A stretch of DNA of 64,000 nt from Diaminobutyricimonas aerilata. Lineage in GTDB: Bacteria; Actinomycetota; Actinomycetes; Actinomycetales; Microbacteriaceae. The stretch lies in NCBI RefSeq assembly GCF_002797715.1, contig NZ_PGFF01000001.1, positions 1,759,304-1,823,303 of the forward strand, in the 5' to 3' direction. The notes below the pieces were generated by a model. That model searched no databases. It was given only the letters and a program-made list of their open reading frames with translations, and was not told where the DNA came from. Shown one piece after another: positions 44,243 through 53,328 of this stretch. The position numbers and the translations under genes were made by a program. Each line of letters begins with the position of its first letter. Position 1 is the first letter of the stretch.

Positions 44243-45477
44243 TCGGCCGGCGGCCGGTCGCGCTTCCGGCGGTTCAGGAGCGCGGCCGGCGTCACGGCAC
44301 CGCGGCCGAAGCGCTCGGCGACCGCGTCGATCGTGGTCTCGGTCTCGCGCCATGCCTCGTCGTCGTCCCACAGTCCGAGCGCGGTGCCCTCGGGGCGGCC
44401 GAGCTGCTCCATCCTCACCCCGACGAGCCGGATGCGGTCGCCCGGCTTCGCGACGGCGTCGTAGACCTCGCGCACCTCCTCATAGATGCGGCGTCCCAGG
44501 TCGGTGGGCTCGGCGAGGGTGCGCGAGCGGGTGATGGTCGTGAAGTCGGTGTACCGGAGCTTGAGCGACACCGTGCGCCCGACCACCCCGTGCTTGCGCA
44601 ACCGCACCCCCACCTGGTCGGAGAGGCGCAGCAGCTCGCGGTGCACCTGCTCCGGCTCGGTGAGGTCGCGACCGAACGTCGACTCGTGCCCGACGCTCTT
44701 CTCGATGCGCTCCGTCTCGACCGAGCGCGGGTCGCGAGCCCACGCGAGCGCGTGCAGCTTGGCTCCGCCCGCCGCACCGACCCAGCGGTGCAACGTCTCG
44801 ACGGGGGTGCGCGCGAGGTCGCCGACCGTCTGCAGCCCCATGGCGCGCAGCTTCTCCTCGGTGCGGGCGCCGACGCCCCACAGCGCGGAGATGGGCAGCG
44901 GATGCAGGAAGTCGAGCGTCTCGGCCTTCGGCACGACGAGCAGTCCGTCGGGCTTCGAGCGGCTCGAGGCGAGCTTGGCGACGAACTTCGTGGCGGCGAC
45001 GCCGATCGAGCACGTGAGCCCGGTCTGCTCCTGCACCCGACGGCGCACGTCGACGGCGATCTCGTACGGGGTGCCGAGCAGCCGCCGCGCCCCGGCGACG
45101 TCGAGGAACGCCTCGTCGATGCTCAGCTGCTCGACGAGCGGGGTGACGCTGCGGCAGATCTCCATGACCTCGCCGGACAGGCGCGAGTACTTCTCGAAGT
45201 GCGGTTCGAGGATGACGGCGTTCGGGCACTTGCGCAGGGCGACGCTCATCGGCATCGCCGAGTTCACCCCGTACTGCCGGGCGACGTAGTTCGCGGCCGT
45301 GACGACCGAGCGCATCGAGTCGTGGCCGATCACGACGGGCAGATGCCGCAACTCGGGGCGGTCGAGCAGCTCCACCGACGCGTAGAACGCGTCGAGGTCC
45401 ATGTGCAGCACGTGGGCCGCCGGGTCGTCCACCGGCGCGGTGGTGACCTGGCGGCCTCGACCGTCCTGCTTGCTCAC
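44239..45477 (-). CDS. dinB: DNA polymerase IV (DinB)
   Basis: This 412-aa Y-family polymerase starts at GTG 45477 (MSKQDGRGRQV). Catalytic motifs are intact: 'LHMDLDAFYASVE' and 'QLSIDEAFLDVAG'. 'CSIGVAATKFVAKLAS', the HhH 'LWGVGARTEEKLRAMGLQTVGDLA' and the little finger 'GVVGRTVSLKLRYTDFTTITRSRTL' follow, shown as separate blocks. The C-terminal 'AERFGRGAVTPAALL' is typical. It bypasses lesions with the beta clamp. No LexA box is visible upstream, so it is probably not directly SOS-controlled. Confidence 0.93.
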   Translation of the reverse strand: MSKQDGRGRQVTTAPVDDPAAHVLHMDLDAFYASVELLDRPELRHLPVVIGHDSMRSVVTAANYVARQYGVNSAMPMSVALRKCPNAVILEPHFEKYSRLSGEVMEICRSVTPLVEQLSIDEAFLDVAGARRLLGTPYEIAVDVRRRVQEQTGLTCSIGVAATKFVAKLASSRSKPDGLLVVPKAETLDFLHPLPISALWGVGARTEEKLRAMGLQTVGDLARTPVETLHRWVGAAGGAKLHALAWARDPRSVETERIEKSVGHESTFGRDLTEPEQVHRELLRLSDQVGVRLRKHGVVGRTVSLKLRYTDFTTITRSRTLAEPTDLGRRIYEEVREVYDAVAKPGDRIRLVGVRMEQLGRPEGTALGLWDDDEAWRETETTIDAVAERFGRGAVTPAALLNRRKRDRPPAD

Positions 45478-45583
45478 CCGCCCATCCTCGCAGCCGCCAC
45501 CGACCGTGGGGCCCGCCGCTCGACCCGTGCTGATCCCTCTCCGGGTGGATGTGGGCGGCGCTCGGGTTTGGCACCCTGGAGGC

Positions 45584-46375
45584 ATGACACAGCATCACCC
45601 GTGGTCACGGTACGTCGCGCTCGGTGACTCGTTCACGGAGGGCATCGGAGATCCGGAACCGCGCAGCCCCGGCGGGCACCGCGGCTGGGCGGATCGGGTC
45701 GCCGAGGTGTTGAGCGAACAGACCGAGGATCTCGCCTATGCCAACCTCGCGGTCCGCGGCCGCCTGCTCCAGCAGATCATCGACGAGCAGATCGAACCCG
45801 CCCTCGAACTGCGGCCCGACCTGATCACCATCTCGGCGGGCGGCAACGACATCATCCGGCCCAACACCGATCCCGACGAGGTCGCGGGACGCATCGACGG
45901 CGCCATCGCCCGGTTGCGCTCCGACGGCGCGACCGTCGCCCTCTTCACCGGACCAGACATCGGCATGACGCCGGTGCTCGGGCGGGTGCGCGGCAAGGTC
46001 GCGATCTACAACGAGAACCTGCGCGCGGTCGCCGCGCGGCACGACGCCGTCATCATCGACATGTGGGCATTGCGCGAACTGCGCGACCCGCGCATGTGGG
46101 CGCCGGACCGGCTGCACTTCTCCCCCACCGGGCACCACACGATCGCGATCGCCGTGCTCGATGCGCTCGGCGTCGAGCACTCGCTCGAGCCGTACCGGCC
46201 CGAGCCGATGCACCCCGTGCCGTGGCGTCAGGCGCGCGTCGAGGACATCGGCTGGGCGCGGGAGTACCTCCTGCCGTGGGTGCTGCGGCGCATCCGCCAC
46301 CAGTCCTCCGGCGACAACATCACGGCGAAGCGGCCGCTCGCCGGGCGGGTGCGGGAGACCGACCGGACGCTCTGA
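45584..46375 (+). CDS. SGNH/GDSL-family hydrolase
   Basis: This 263-aa protein has block I 'YVALGDSFTEGIGD' (catalytic Ser), block II Gly in 'NLAVRG', block III 'ISAGGNDII' (Asn) and block V 'PDRLHFSPTGHHTIA' (Asp and His). It is a cytosolic esterase or lipase of the GDSL type; no signal peptide. The C-terminal 60 residues include 'EPYRPEPMHPVPWRQARVED', a tail common in actinobacterial members. The substrate is unknown. It is divergent from dinB. Confidence 0.9.
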   Translation: MTQHHPWSRYVALGDSFTEGIGDPEPRSPGGHRGWADRVAEVLSEQTEDLAYANLAVRGRLLQQIIDEQIEPALELRPDLITISAGGNDIIRPNTDPDEVAGRIDGAIARLRSDGATVALFTGPDIGMTPVLGRVRGKVAIYNENLRAVAARHDAVIIDMWALRELRDPRMWAPDRLHFSPTGHHTIAIAVLDALGVEHSLEPYRPEPMHPVPWRQARVEDIGWAREYLLPWVLRRIRHQSSGDNITAKRPLAGRVRETDRTL

Positions 46376-46387
46376 TCGGGCGGCTGG

Positions 46388-47617
46388 TCAGAACAGCAGA
46401 GCGATCGGGTTCGTCAGCCGCCACCACGGCCCGGGATCGTCGATCTCGTCGGCGAGCCGCAACGTGATGTCGGTCGTCTCCCCCGCGACGGTGACCCGCA
46501 GCGCACCCGCGTCGCTGCCGGCGTGGGCGAGGTGCACCTCGCGCGAGTCGACGGTCGCCGCGACCGGCGCATCCGACCAGACGACGGTGCGGTGGTCGCC
46601 GACGACGACGAGGTCGCTCCGGTCGCCCCACTCGCTCGCGTAACTGCCGACCACCTCGCCGTCGGTCGCGAGCGTGACCTCCTGGAAGCCCGGCGTCACC
46701 GAGGCGAGCAGCGCCTGCACATCGGTGTCGAGCTGATCGTGGTCCTCGGCACCGAGCACCGCACCGACGACGGTGACCGTTCCACCCCCGACAGGGAGGT
46801 CGGCGGCGAAGAGCAGGCACGCCCCCGCCTCGTCGAGCGTGCCGGTCTTGATCCCGTCGACGCCGCCCATGCCGAGCAGCCCGTTGGTGTTGTCGAGTCG
46901 TCCGATGTCGTGCAGCTGCATCGTCGGCGTGGCCACGATCTCGGCAACCACCGGATGTTCGAGGGCGAGTTTGCCGAGCGTCACCAGATCGGCGGTCGAG
47001 CTGCGGTTGTCGGGCGACATGCCCGTGCTGTCGACGATCGTCGTCTGCGTGAGCCCATGGGCGGCGACCCACGCGGTCGCCGCGTCCACGTACGCCTGGT
47101 GCGACCCGAACGCCCACGTGGCGAGCGTCTCCGCGTAGTTGTTGGCCGATTCGATGAGCACGAGGTCGAGCATCTCCCGCTGGGTGAACTGCAGGCCCGG
47201 GCGCACCGACACCACCTTGCCGTTGCGGGCGAGGTAGGAGTCGTAGAGCGCGACATCCGCCGTCGTCGTCTCGATCGTGGGTCCGGTCTCCCCTACGGCG
47301 AGCGGATGCGCGTCGAGCACCACGAGAGCGGTGACCACCTTGGTGATCGAGGCGATGGATCGCGGAGCCGTGTCCCCCGACGTCGCGAGCACGCCGTCCC
47401 AGCCGACCGCGCCGATGGCGCCGCCACCATAGGCGGGGAACGTCGGGGCCGCCGGTGCGGTGGTGATGGGCGGCAGCTCGACGGGGCGGAATTCGGCCGC
47501 ACTCACCGGAGCGAGCAGCGTCGTCGGAAGGTAGAGGAGCACGGCGAGCACCGCGGCGAGTCCGCCGAAGACGGCGACCCGGCGGCGCCGGTAGATCTGG
47601 GCACGGGTCAGCGGCAC
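46388..47617 (-). CDS. D-alanyl-D-alanine carboxypeptidase-like serine hydrolase
   Basis: This 409-aa protein has an N-terminal membrane anchor or signal (residues 13-35) after a very basic start, then a penicillin-binding domain with 'SIASITKVVTAL' (SxxK), 'LIESANNYAETLA' (SxN) and 'GVDGIKTGTLDEAG' (KTG). The remaining 110 residues form a beta-rich C-terminal domain. It trims D-Ala from peptidoglycan stem peptides outside the membrane. It converges with the SGNH gene. Confidence 0.88.
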   Translation of the reverse strand: MPLTRAQIYRRRRVAVFGGLAAVLAVLLYLPTTLLAPVSAAEFRPVELPPITTAPAAPTFPAYGGGAIGAVGWDGVLATSGDTAPRSIASITKVVTALVVLDAHPLAVGETGPTIETTTADVALYDSYLARNGKVVSVRPGLQFTQREMLDLVLIESANNYAETLATWAFGSHQAYVDAATAWVAAHGLTQTTIVDSTGMSPDNRSSTADLVTLGKLALEHPVVAEIVATPTMQLHDIGRLDNTNGLLGMGGVDGIKTGTLDEAGACLLFAADLPVGGGTVTVVGAVLGAEDHDQLDTDVQALLASVTPGFQEVTLATDGEVVGSYASEWGDRSDLVVVGDHRTVVWSDAPVAATVDSREVHLAHAGSDAGALRVTVAGETTDITLRLADEIDDPGPWWRLTNPIALLF

Positions 47618-47728
47618 CGCATCATCCTAGGGAGGCCCCGAGGCGACAGTGCGCGCGCACACGCCGCAACGGCGGAGCCGTGCCGGCGGTCCCGGTGCCC
47701 GAGGAGCGACGCTGGCTAGGGTTGTTCC

Positions 47729-48667
47729 ATGCCGCTGCCGCCGTTCGAATCGAGCGCGATCGACGCCTATCCCGCGAAGTCGGACTGGGACGCGGTGTCG
47801 ACCGAACTGTTCGACACCGTGCTCGCCGAGTGGGAGCTCAGCGAGCCGGAGATGCTCGACGCGGGCGAGGGCGGCGTCGTGGCGCGCGTCACCCGTCCGG
47901 ACGGGTTGCGCGCGGTGCTCAAGGTCGGCTTCCCGCACATCGAGGCCGTGTGGGAGGCGGCGGTGCTCGATGCGCTCCCCGACGACCTGGCGCCGGCGGT
48001 CTACCGCGTCGACCCGTGGCGCTGGGCGACGCTCATGGAGTCCATCGAGCCGGGCGTCCCGCTAGTGCGCGCCGGGCTTCCCTTCGATCACAGCCTCGAG
48101 ATCGCCGGCGGCCTGCACCGCCGCCTCACCGCGTGCCCGGTGCCCTACACCGACGTGGATCGGCTGGACGACCAGCTCACGTACTTCCTGCGTCGGGCGC
48201 TCGTCTCGCTCGACGTGCACGCCGAGGCCGCCCGGCGCCACGGCGTGCCGTCGGATCGGGTGCGGGACGCCCTCCGGGAGGGCCTCGACCTCACGAGCGC
48301 TCGCACGGGGACCGCGCTCATCCACGGCGACTTCAACCCGGGCAACCTCATCTCCTCGGGCGACGACTGGCGCATCATCGACATCAAGCCGCTCGTCGGC
48401 GACCCCGCGTTCGACCTGCAGCCCCTCGTGCGCGACCTCGCCGACCGGATCTCGCGCGATGACGCCGACCTGCTGCGGCGCGGGGTGGTCGTCGCCGCCC
48501 GAGCCATGGGGTGCGACCCCGTGCGGGCAGCCCGGTGGGCGCGCGTGCGTGCCGCGCTCAACGTCAGCTGGTGCCTCGACGACCTCGACGCGGCGCAGGC
48601 CGTCGTCGAGGCGCGGCACCTGGCGTGCTGGGATCGCGTGGCCGAGGGGCTCAGTTCAGCGGCGTAG
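47729..48667 (+). CDS. Aminoglycoside phosphotransferase-like (APH(6)/hydroxyurea kinase family) protein
   Basis: This 312-aa kinase-fold protein has 'GGVVARVTRPDGLRAVLKVGFP' (ATP loop and Lys), 'RWATLMESIEPGVPL' (hinge), 'ALIHGDFNPGNLI' (catalytic Asp and Asn) and 'WRIIDIKPLVGDPAFDLQPLVRD' (metal Asp), where the 'DIKP' form is typical of streptomycin 6-phosphotransferase relatives. Many chromosomal members do not confer measurable resistance, so the substrate is open. It stands alone. Confidence 0.85.
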   Translation: MPLPPFESSAIDAYPAKSDWDAVSTELFDTVLAEWELSEPEMLDAGEGGVVARVTRPDGLRAVLKVGFPHIEAVWEAAVLDALPDDLAPAVYRVDPWRWATLMESIEPGVPLVRAGLPFDHSLEIAGGLHRRLTACPVPYTDVDRLDDQLTYFLRRALVSLDVHAEAARRHGVPSDRVRDALREGLDLTSARTGTALIHGDFNPGNLISSGDDWRIIDIKPLVGDPAFDLQPLVRDLADRISRDDADLLRRGVVVAARAMGCDPVRAARWARVRAALNVSWCLDDLDAAQAVVEARHLACWDRVAEGLSSAA

Positions 48668-48743
48668 CGCCCACAGCGCGACGGCGCTCCACCGAGCATC
48701 AAGCTGCCCGCGCCACCCGTCGCCCGCTGCGTACGGATGACGT

Positions 48744-49637
48744 CTATCGCGTCGCATAGAACGCCACCGCCGAACTCGCCGCGACGTTGAGCGAGTCGAC
48801 GCCGCCCATCATCGGGATCGTGACGCGCCGATCGAGCAGTCGATCGGTGTGAGGTGTGAACCCATGGCCTTCACTGCCGAACACGAGAGCGAGGCGCTCA
48901 TGGTCTTGGGCGACCAGTTCGTCGAGTGTGATCGCGCCCTCCCCCAGGGTCATGCCTGCGACGACATAGCCGGCATCCTGGAGCTCCTGCACGCTCGTCG
49001 GCCAGTTGTCTATGCGCGTCCACGGCACTTGGAAGACAGCGCCCATCGAGACTCTCACGCTGCGTCGGTAGAGGGGATCCGCGCAGGAGGGGGTCACGAG
49101 GACCGCGTCGACGCCCATCGCCGCTGCTGATCTGAAGCACGCCCCGACGTTGGTGTGGTCGGTCAGACCTTCAAGGATCGCGATCCTCGAGCGACGCTTC
49201 GGGGACTCGGCCCGCGACGACGCACCGTATTCATCGCAACCGCCCGCATCGGCGATGTCCTCGAACTCGACGACACGACGGGCGTCCGCCAGCACCTCGG
49301 CGACCGGACGCGGCGCCGGCCGGTGCATGCTCGCGAGCAGACCGCGGTGCACGGCGTATCCAGTCACCTGCTCGGCGACCTCGTTCGGCACGATATAGAG
49401 CGGCACGCCGGGATCGGTGCCGACGAGCAGCTCGGCCGCATCCTCGACCCACTTCTGCTGCACGAGCACGGAGCGGGGGCGGTGCCCCGCCGCCAGTGCG
49501 CGCGCGAACACCTTCGCCGACTCCGCGATGTACAGTCCGCCTTCCGGTTCGACGGTCCGCCGCAGCGCCACATCGGTGAGGTCGCGGTAGTCGGACAGGC
49601 GCGGGTCGTCGGCGTCGTCGATCTCGTAGCGGATCAT
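48744..49637 (-). CDS. TrmH/SpoU-family RNA 2'-O-methyltransferase
   Basis: This 297-aa protein has an N-terminal L30e-like substrate domain ('GGLYIAESAKVFARALAAGH') and a C-terminal SPOUT knot with 'TDHTNVGACFRSAAAMGVD' (motif 1), 'LALVFGSEGHGF' (motif 2) and 'TIPMMGGVDSLNVAASSAV' (motif 3). Between them is a polar linker 'DAGGCDEYGASSRAESPKRRS' broken at residues 135-155, longer than usual. It methylates rRNA or tRNA ribose; the exact nucleotide is unknown. Confidence 0.9.
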   Translation of the reverse strand: MIRYEIDDADDPRLSDYRDLTDVALRRTVEPEGGLYIAESAKVFARALAAGHRPRSVLVQQKWVEDAAELLVGTDPGVPLYIVPNEVAEQVTGYAVHRGLLASMHRPAPRPVAEVLADARRVVEFEDIADAGGCDEYGASSRAESPKRRSRIAILEGLTDHTNVGACFRSAAAMGVDAVLVTPSCADPLYRRSVRVSMGAVFQVPWTRIDNWPTSVQELQDAGYVVAGMTLGEGAITLDELVAQDHERLALVFGSEGHGFTPHTDRLLDRRVTIPMMGGVDSLNVAASSAVAFYATR

Positions 49638-49747
49638 CGGACCATCGTCGCATCTGCCGCTCCCGGCACCGGCCGCGCACCTAGACTCGGCCGCGGGGGA
49701 ACCGACCGACCACGGTCGACTCGGGTGGACCAGCAGAAGGAGCTCGC

Positions 49748-50173
49748 ATGACTGCCGTGCAGCGGGGGCGCATCGCCCGTCTCGTCGGTCCCTACCTCGG
49801 CGACGAACGGTCCGCCCGCCTTGCGTGGGCACGCACGCTCGCCCTCAGCCACCTCGTGCTGGATGACCTCACCGGCGATCGCGACGACGAGGGCGTGCGC
49901 ATCCTCTCCCACCAGCTGGCCCTCGCGGCCGTCATCACGCTCTCCTGCGGAGGAGACCTCGATGTCGCCGCCACTCATCACGACCGCCTCGCCGCGGACC
50001 TGGATGCCGTGCGTCCGGGAGAGGATGCCCGGAGCGCGCTCGGCAGCGCCGTGCTCGCCCATCGTCTCGCGGCGCAGATCTGCCGAGGCGACCTCGCGCG
50101 CCTGCGGCGGTTCGCCTCCCATCGCCGGGACGGCGAGGACTACGCCGCCGAGCTGGGGCTGCCGCCGGTTTGA
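49748..50173 (+). CDS. Hypothetical all-helical protein
   Basis: This 141-aa protein starts MTAVQRGRIARLVGPYLGDE and is preceded by AAGGAG seven bases before the ATG. It appears to consist of four or five helices, with 'ARLAWARTLALSHLVLDDL', 'GVRILSHQLALAAVITLSCGG' and 'SAVLAHRLAAQICRGDLARLRRFASH'. One Cys pair (C67, C112) is present. I recognise no family. Base and codon use match its neighbours. Confidence 0.55.
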   Translation: MTAVQRGRIARLVGPYLGDERSARLAWARTLALSHLVLDDLTGDRDDEGVRILSHQLALAAVITLSCGGDLDVAATHHDRLAADLDAVRPGEDARSALGSAVLAHRLAAQICRGDLARLRRFASHRRDGEDYAAELGLPPV

Positions 50174-50289
50174 TCCTCGGGCGGCGTACGACCTCGAGGA
50201 CGGAAGCGGGGCAGGGCTGATGTCGAGTCGCCGGAAACAATCCCGACACCTGCGACGTTTACGCTGAGGTGGAAGGGCTCGGAGGTGCC

Positions 50290-51153
50290 ATGACGACGGT
50301 CGGCAGTGGATCGGTCGTGCTTCCCGAGCGCGACCGCGCGGCGCAGCCCGCGATCGACGAGGCGGTCGACCTCTTGCGCGGTCGCACCGTGGCGGTGCTC
50401 ACCGGCGCCGGGGTCAGCACCGACTCCGGAATCCCCGACTACCGCGGCGAGGGCGCCCCGGTGCGCACGCCGATGACGTTCCAGCAGTTCCTCGCCGATG
50501 CGGACTACCGCCGCCGCTACTGGGCCGGCAGCCACCTCGGATGGCGCACCTTCAGCACGACCGAGCCGAACGTCGGGCACCGGATGCTCGCGGAGCTCGA
50601 GCAGGCGGGCGTCGTCAACGGCATCGCCACGCAGAACGTCGACGGCCTGCACCTGCGCGCGGGCTCCCGGCGTGTCGTCGACCTGCACGGCAGCATGGAC
50701 CAGGTGCGCTGCCTCGAGTGCGGGCAGGTGTACGCCCGCGGCGGCATCGCCGAGCGCATCGAGCGCGAGAACCCGTGGCTCGACGACCCCGGCGCGGTCG
50801 AGCTCGCCCCCGACGGCGACGTCGAGGTCACCGATATCAGCCGGTTCGTGCCCCCGGTCTGCAGCGTCTGCGGCGGGGTACTCAAGCCCGACATCGTGTT
50901 CTTCGGGGAGTTCGTGCCGACCGAGAAGTTCGCCGAGGCGGCGGCGCTCGTGCGCTCGGCCGACGCGCTGCTCATCGCCGGCTCGTCCCTCGTGGTCAAC
51001 TCCGGCATCCGGCTGCTCGAGCAGGCCCTGCGGCGCCGGCTGCCGGTGGTCATCCTCAACCGCGGTGTCACGAAGGGCGACGGTCGGGCGACGATTAAGA
51101 TCGATGCGGGCACGTCGGAGACACTGACCGCGCTGCGAGACCGACTCGTCTGA
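50290..51153 (+). CDS. Sir2-family NAD-dependent protein deacylase
   Basis: This 287-aa protein is taken to start at ATG 50290, with GGAGGT at 50281-50286. It has the sirtuin motifs 'VLTGAGVSTDSGIPDYRG', 'GIATQNVDGLHLRAG', catalytic His in 'VVDLHGSMDQV', zinc Cys pairs 'CLEC' and 'CSVC', 'VFFGEFVP' and 'LLIAGSSLVVNSG'. It removes acyl groups from lysine using NAD+. It starts a rightward operon with a histidine phosphatase and a YbaK protein. Some sirtuins act in phage defence, but nothing here points to that. Confidence 0.92.
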   Translation: MTTVGSGSVVLPERDRAAQPAIDEAVDLLRGRTVAVLTGAGVSTDSGIPDYRGEGAPVRTPMTFQQFLADADYRRRYWAGSHLGWRTFSTTEPNVGHRMLAELEQAGVVNGIATQNVDGLHLRAGSRRVVDLHGSMDQVRCLECGQVYARGGIAERIERENPWLDDPGAVELAPDGDVEVTDISRFVPPVCSVCGGVLKPDIVFFGEFVPTEKFAEAAALVRSADALLIAGSSLVVNSGIRLLEQALRRRLPVVILNRGVTKGDGRATIKIDAGTSETLTALRDRLV

Positions 51154-51183
51154 GCCGTCGTCGCCCTTCCCCGGAAGGACACC

Positions 51184-51804
51184 ATGACGTACCTGTACCT
51201 CGTGCGCCACGGCGAGACGGACTGGAACCGCGCGCGACGCATCCAGGGCGCCACCGACATCCCGCTCAACTCGACCGGCCGCGAGCAGGCGGCTGCGACC
51301 GGCCGGCTGCTGAGCCGCCGCCGCTGGAGCGCCATCGCCGCGAGCCCGCTCTCGCGGGCGGCCGACACGGCGCGACTCATCGCGCGGGAGATCGGACTCG
51401 GCGAGCCGGAACTCGTCGCCGACCTCGTGGAGCGGAACTACGGCGAGGCGGAGGGGCTCACCTGGCCGGAGGTCGAGGAGCGCTTCCCGCACGGGGCGAC
51501 CGTGCGCGGGCGCGAGACGCGTGAGCAGGTCGCCGAACGCGTCGTGCCGGCGCTGCTCGGACTCGCCGCGGAGCACGAGGGCGAGTCGGTCGTCGTGGTG
51601 AGCCACGGCGGCGTCATCCGCGCGGTGCTCGACGCCGTCGAACCGGGTCGGCACACGGAGCCGATCAGCAACGGCTCGGTGCACAGCTTCCGGGTGGAGG
51701 ACGGGACGCTGCGGCTGATCGCCTTCGACGACCCGATCGAGGAGAGGTCCGTGCTTCCCGGCGCCGACGACCTCGACGAGCAGAACGCGCTGGAGCGCCG
51801 GTGA
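51184..51804 (+). CDS. Histidine phosphatase family protein
   Basis: This 206-aa protein has 'YLVRHGETDWNRARRIQG' with the phosphorylated His, 'ASPLSRAADTARLIARE', the catalytic acid in 'LVERNYGEAEGLTWPEV' and the second His in 'VVVVSHGGVIRAVLDAV'. It is a phosphoglycerate mutase-like or general phosphatase; the substrate is unresolved. It lies 30 bp after the sirtuin gene and overlaps the next gene by 4 bp (GTGA). Confidence 0.9.
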   Translation: MTYLYLVRHGETDWNRARRIQGATDIPLNSTGREQAAATGRLLSRRRWSAIAASPLSRAADTARLIAREIGLGEPELVADLVERNYGEAEGLTWPEVEERFPHGATVRGRETREQVAERVVPALLGLAAEHEGESVVVVSHGGVIRAVLDAVEPGRHTEPISNGSVHSFRVEDGTLRLIAFDDPIEERSVLPGADDLDEQNALERR

Positions 51805-52274
51805 GCGAGAAGGGCACCCGGCGCTTCCTCGACCGCGCCGCCGAGCTCGGTGTGGACGATCTCGACGTGCGCGTGCTCGACGACTCCGCGCACACGGCCG
51901 CCCAGGCCGCGACCGCCGTCGGCACCGAGGTCGACGCGATCGTGAAGAGCCTCCTGCTGCTCGTGGGCGGCTCCCCCACGCTCGCTCTCGTCTCCGGCGG
52001 TCACCGTCTCGACACGGCGGGCCTCGCCGCGACGCTCGGCGCGGAGGTCGCCCTCGCCGACGCGCGCACCGTGCGCGAGCACGCCGGCTACTCGATCGGC
52101 GGGGTGCCGCCGTTCGCCCACCCGGCGCCGCTGCCGACGCTGTTCGACGAGACGCTCCTGCGGTTCGACACGGTGTGGGCCGCGGCCGGCAGCGCCCACG
52201 CGGTCTTCCCCATCGCCGTCGACCGACTGCGGGCGATCACCGGCGCGCGCGTCGTGGCGCTGGCCGAGCGCTGA
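51801..52274 (+). CDS. YbaK/EbsC-family aminoacyl-tRNA deacylase-like protein
   Basis: This 157-aa protein starts at GTG 51801. It has the YbaK fold with 'TAAQAATAVGTEVDAIVKSLLLLV' (conserved Lys), 'GGHRLDTAGLAATLGAEVALADARTVREH' (as two blocks GGHRLDTAGLAATLG and EVALADARTVREH), 'YSIGGVPPFAHP' and 'LFDETLLRFDTVWAAAG'. Such proteins hydrolyse mischarged tRNAs. It is the last gene of the sirtuin operon and overlaps the convergent glycosyltransferase by 38 bp. Confidence 0.9.
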   Translation: MSEKGTRRFLDRAAELGVDDLDVRVLDDSAHTAAQAATAVGTEVDAIVKSLLLLVGGSPTLALVSGGHRLDTAGLAATLGAEVALADARTVREHAGYSIGGVPPFAHPAPLPTLFDETLLRFDTVWAAAGSAHAVFPIAVDRLRAITGARVVALAER

Positions 52275-53328
52275 CCTTCCGCAGCACGTCGAGCAGGATG
52301 TCCGCCGAGCGGTCCCAGTCGTAGAACTCCGCCCGGGCGCGGCTCGCGGCCGACCGCGCGGGCCAGTCCGCGTCGAGTTCACGGATGCGCGCGGCGAGCG
52401 CGTGCGCGTCGCCGGCGGGGAAGAATGCGGCGGCGGAGCCACCGATCTCACGGAAGATCGGGATGTCGGTCACGACCACCGGCGTGCCGTGCCCCATCGC
52501 CTCCACGAGCGGGATGCCGAACCCCTCGTCGCGTGACGCGCTCACGAGGGCCGTGGCGCGGGCCAGCAGCGCGCGGTACTCGTCGTCGGTGACGCCGTCG
52601 TGCACGACGATGCGGGCCTCCGGCGCGAGCGCGAGCAGACGGTCCCGTTCGGCGGGGGCGATGCGGCTGAGCAGGTGCAGCTCGTGGCCGGGCAGTTCCC
52701 GCATCGCCCGCACGACCGTGTCCACGTCCTTGTAGGGCATGAAGGAACCCATGTAGACGAGCACGCCGTCGGTCGGGCGGTCGCGCTCGACGCGCGGCGG
52801 CAGGTCGCTCGCGTTCGGCACCACGACGATGTCGCGCCGGGTGAGCCGGTGCTCGCGCATGAGCCGCTTCGTGGTCTCCGAGACGGTCACCACGAGGTCG
52901 GCACCGTTGAGCAGCAGACGTTGCGGCCACCACGCGCGGTGGTACAGGCGCCAGGCGACCCGCACGAACCAGGGCAGGTCACGCGGCGGCGTCGGGTGGG
53001 CGTAGTAGATGAGGTCGTGCAGGGTCGACACGAACCGGTACCGACGGCCGAGCGAACCCATGGTCTGCATCGGCGTGTAGACGACGTCGGGTTCGAGCCG
53101 GTTCACGTGCCGCGCGACGAACGGCTCCCCCGGGCTCGTCGGCGACGGGATGCGGTGCCACGGCAGCTCCGGCAGCTTCGTGAGCTGCCGTTCGTCGGAG
53201 ATCAGCAGCTCGAGCCGCAGATCGGGCAGCTCGCGCGCCGCGAGGGCGGCGACGAGCGAGGCGGTGAATCGGCTGATGCCGTCGTGGTGCCCCACCCGCA
53301 CATAACGGCAGTCGATGAGCACCTTCAC
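52237..53328 (-). CDS. GT4-family glycosyltransferase
   Basis: This 363-aa protein starts at GTG 53328 (MKVLIDCRYVRVGHHDGI). It has a GT-B fold: the N-terminal 'HDGISRFTASLVAALAA', 'PDVVYTPMQTM' and the C-terminal nucleotide-sugar site 'YMGSFMPYKDVDTVVRAM' and 'SRDEGFGIPLVEAMGHGTPVV' split around the E-x7-E motif. It is a retaining hexosyltransferase, substrate unknown. It is coupled to the alpha/beta hydrolase by a 4-bp overlap (GTGA). Confidence 0.88.
   Translation of the reverse strand: MKVLIDCRYVRVGHHDGISRFTASLVAALAARELPDLRLELLISDERQLTKLPELPWHRIPSPTSPGEPFVARHVNRLEPDVVYTPMQTMGSLGRRYRFVSTLHDLIYYAHPTPPRDLPWFVRVAWRLYHRAWWPQRLLLNGADLVVTVSETTKRLMREHRLTRRDIVVVPNASDLPPRVERDRPTDGVLVYMGSFMPYKDVDTVVRAMRELPGHELHLLSRIAPAERDRLLALAPEARIVVHDGVTDDEYRALLARATALVSASRDEGFGIPLVEAMGHGTPVVVTDIPIFREIGGSAAAFFPAGDAHALAARIRELDADWPARSAASRARAEFYDWDRSADILLDVLRKVSARPAPRRARR

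Noticed and set aside
47729-48667. A confirmed aminoglycoside resistance gene
   Set aside because: The kinase motifs are present, but chromosomal members of this family often have other or unknown substrates; no transfer signs surround it.
50290-52274. Sirtuin-phosphatase-YbaK operon as an NAD-depleting phage defence system
   Set aside because: The sirtuin has a complete deacylase layout with a zinc site and no fused sensor; the partners are housekeeping types.
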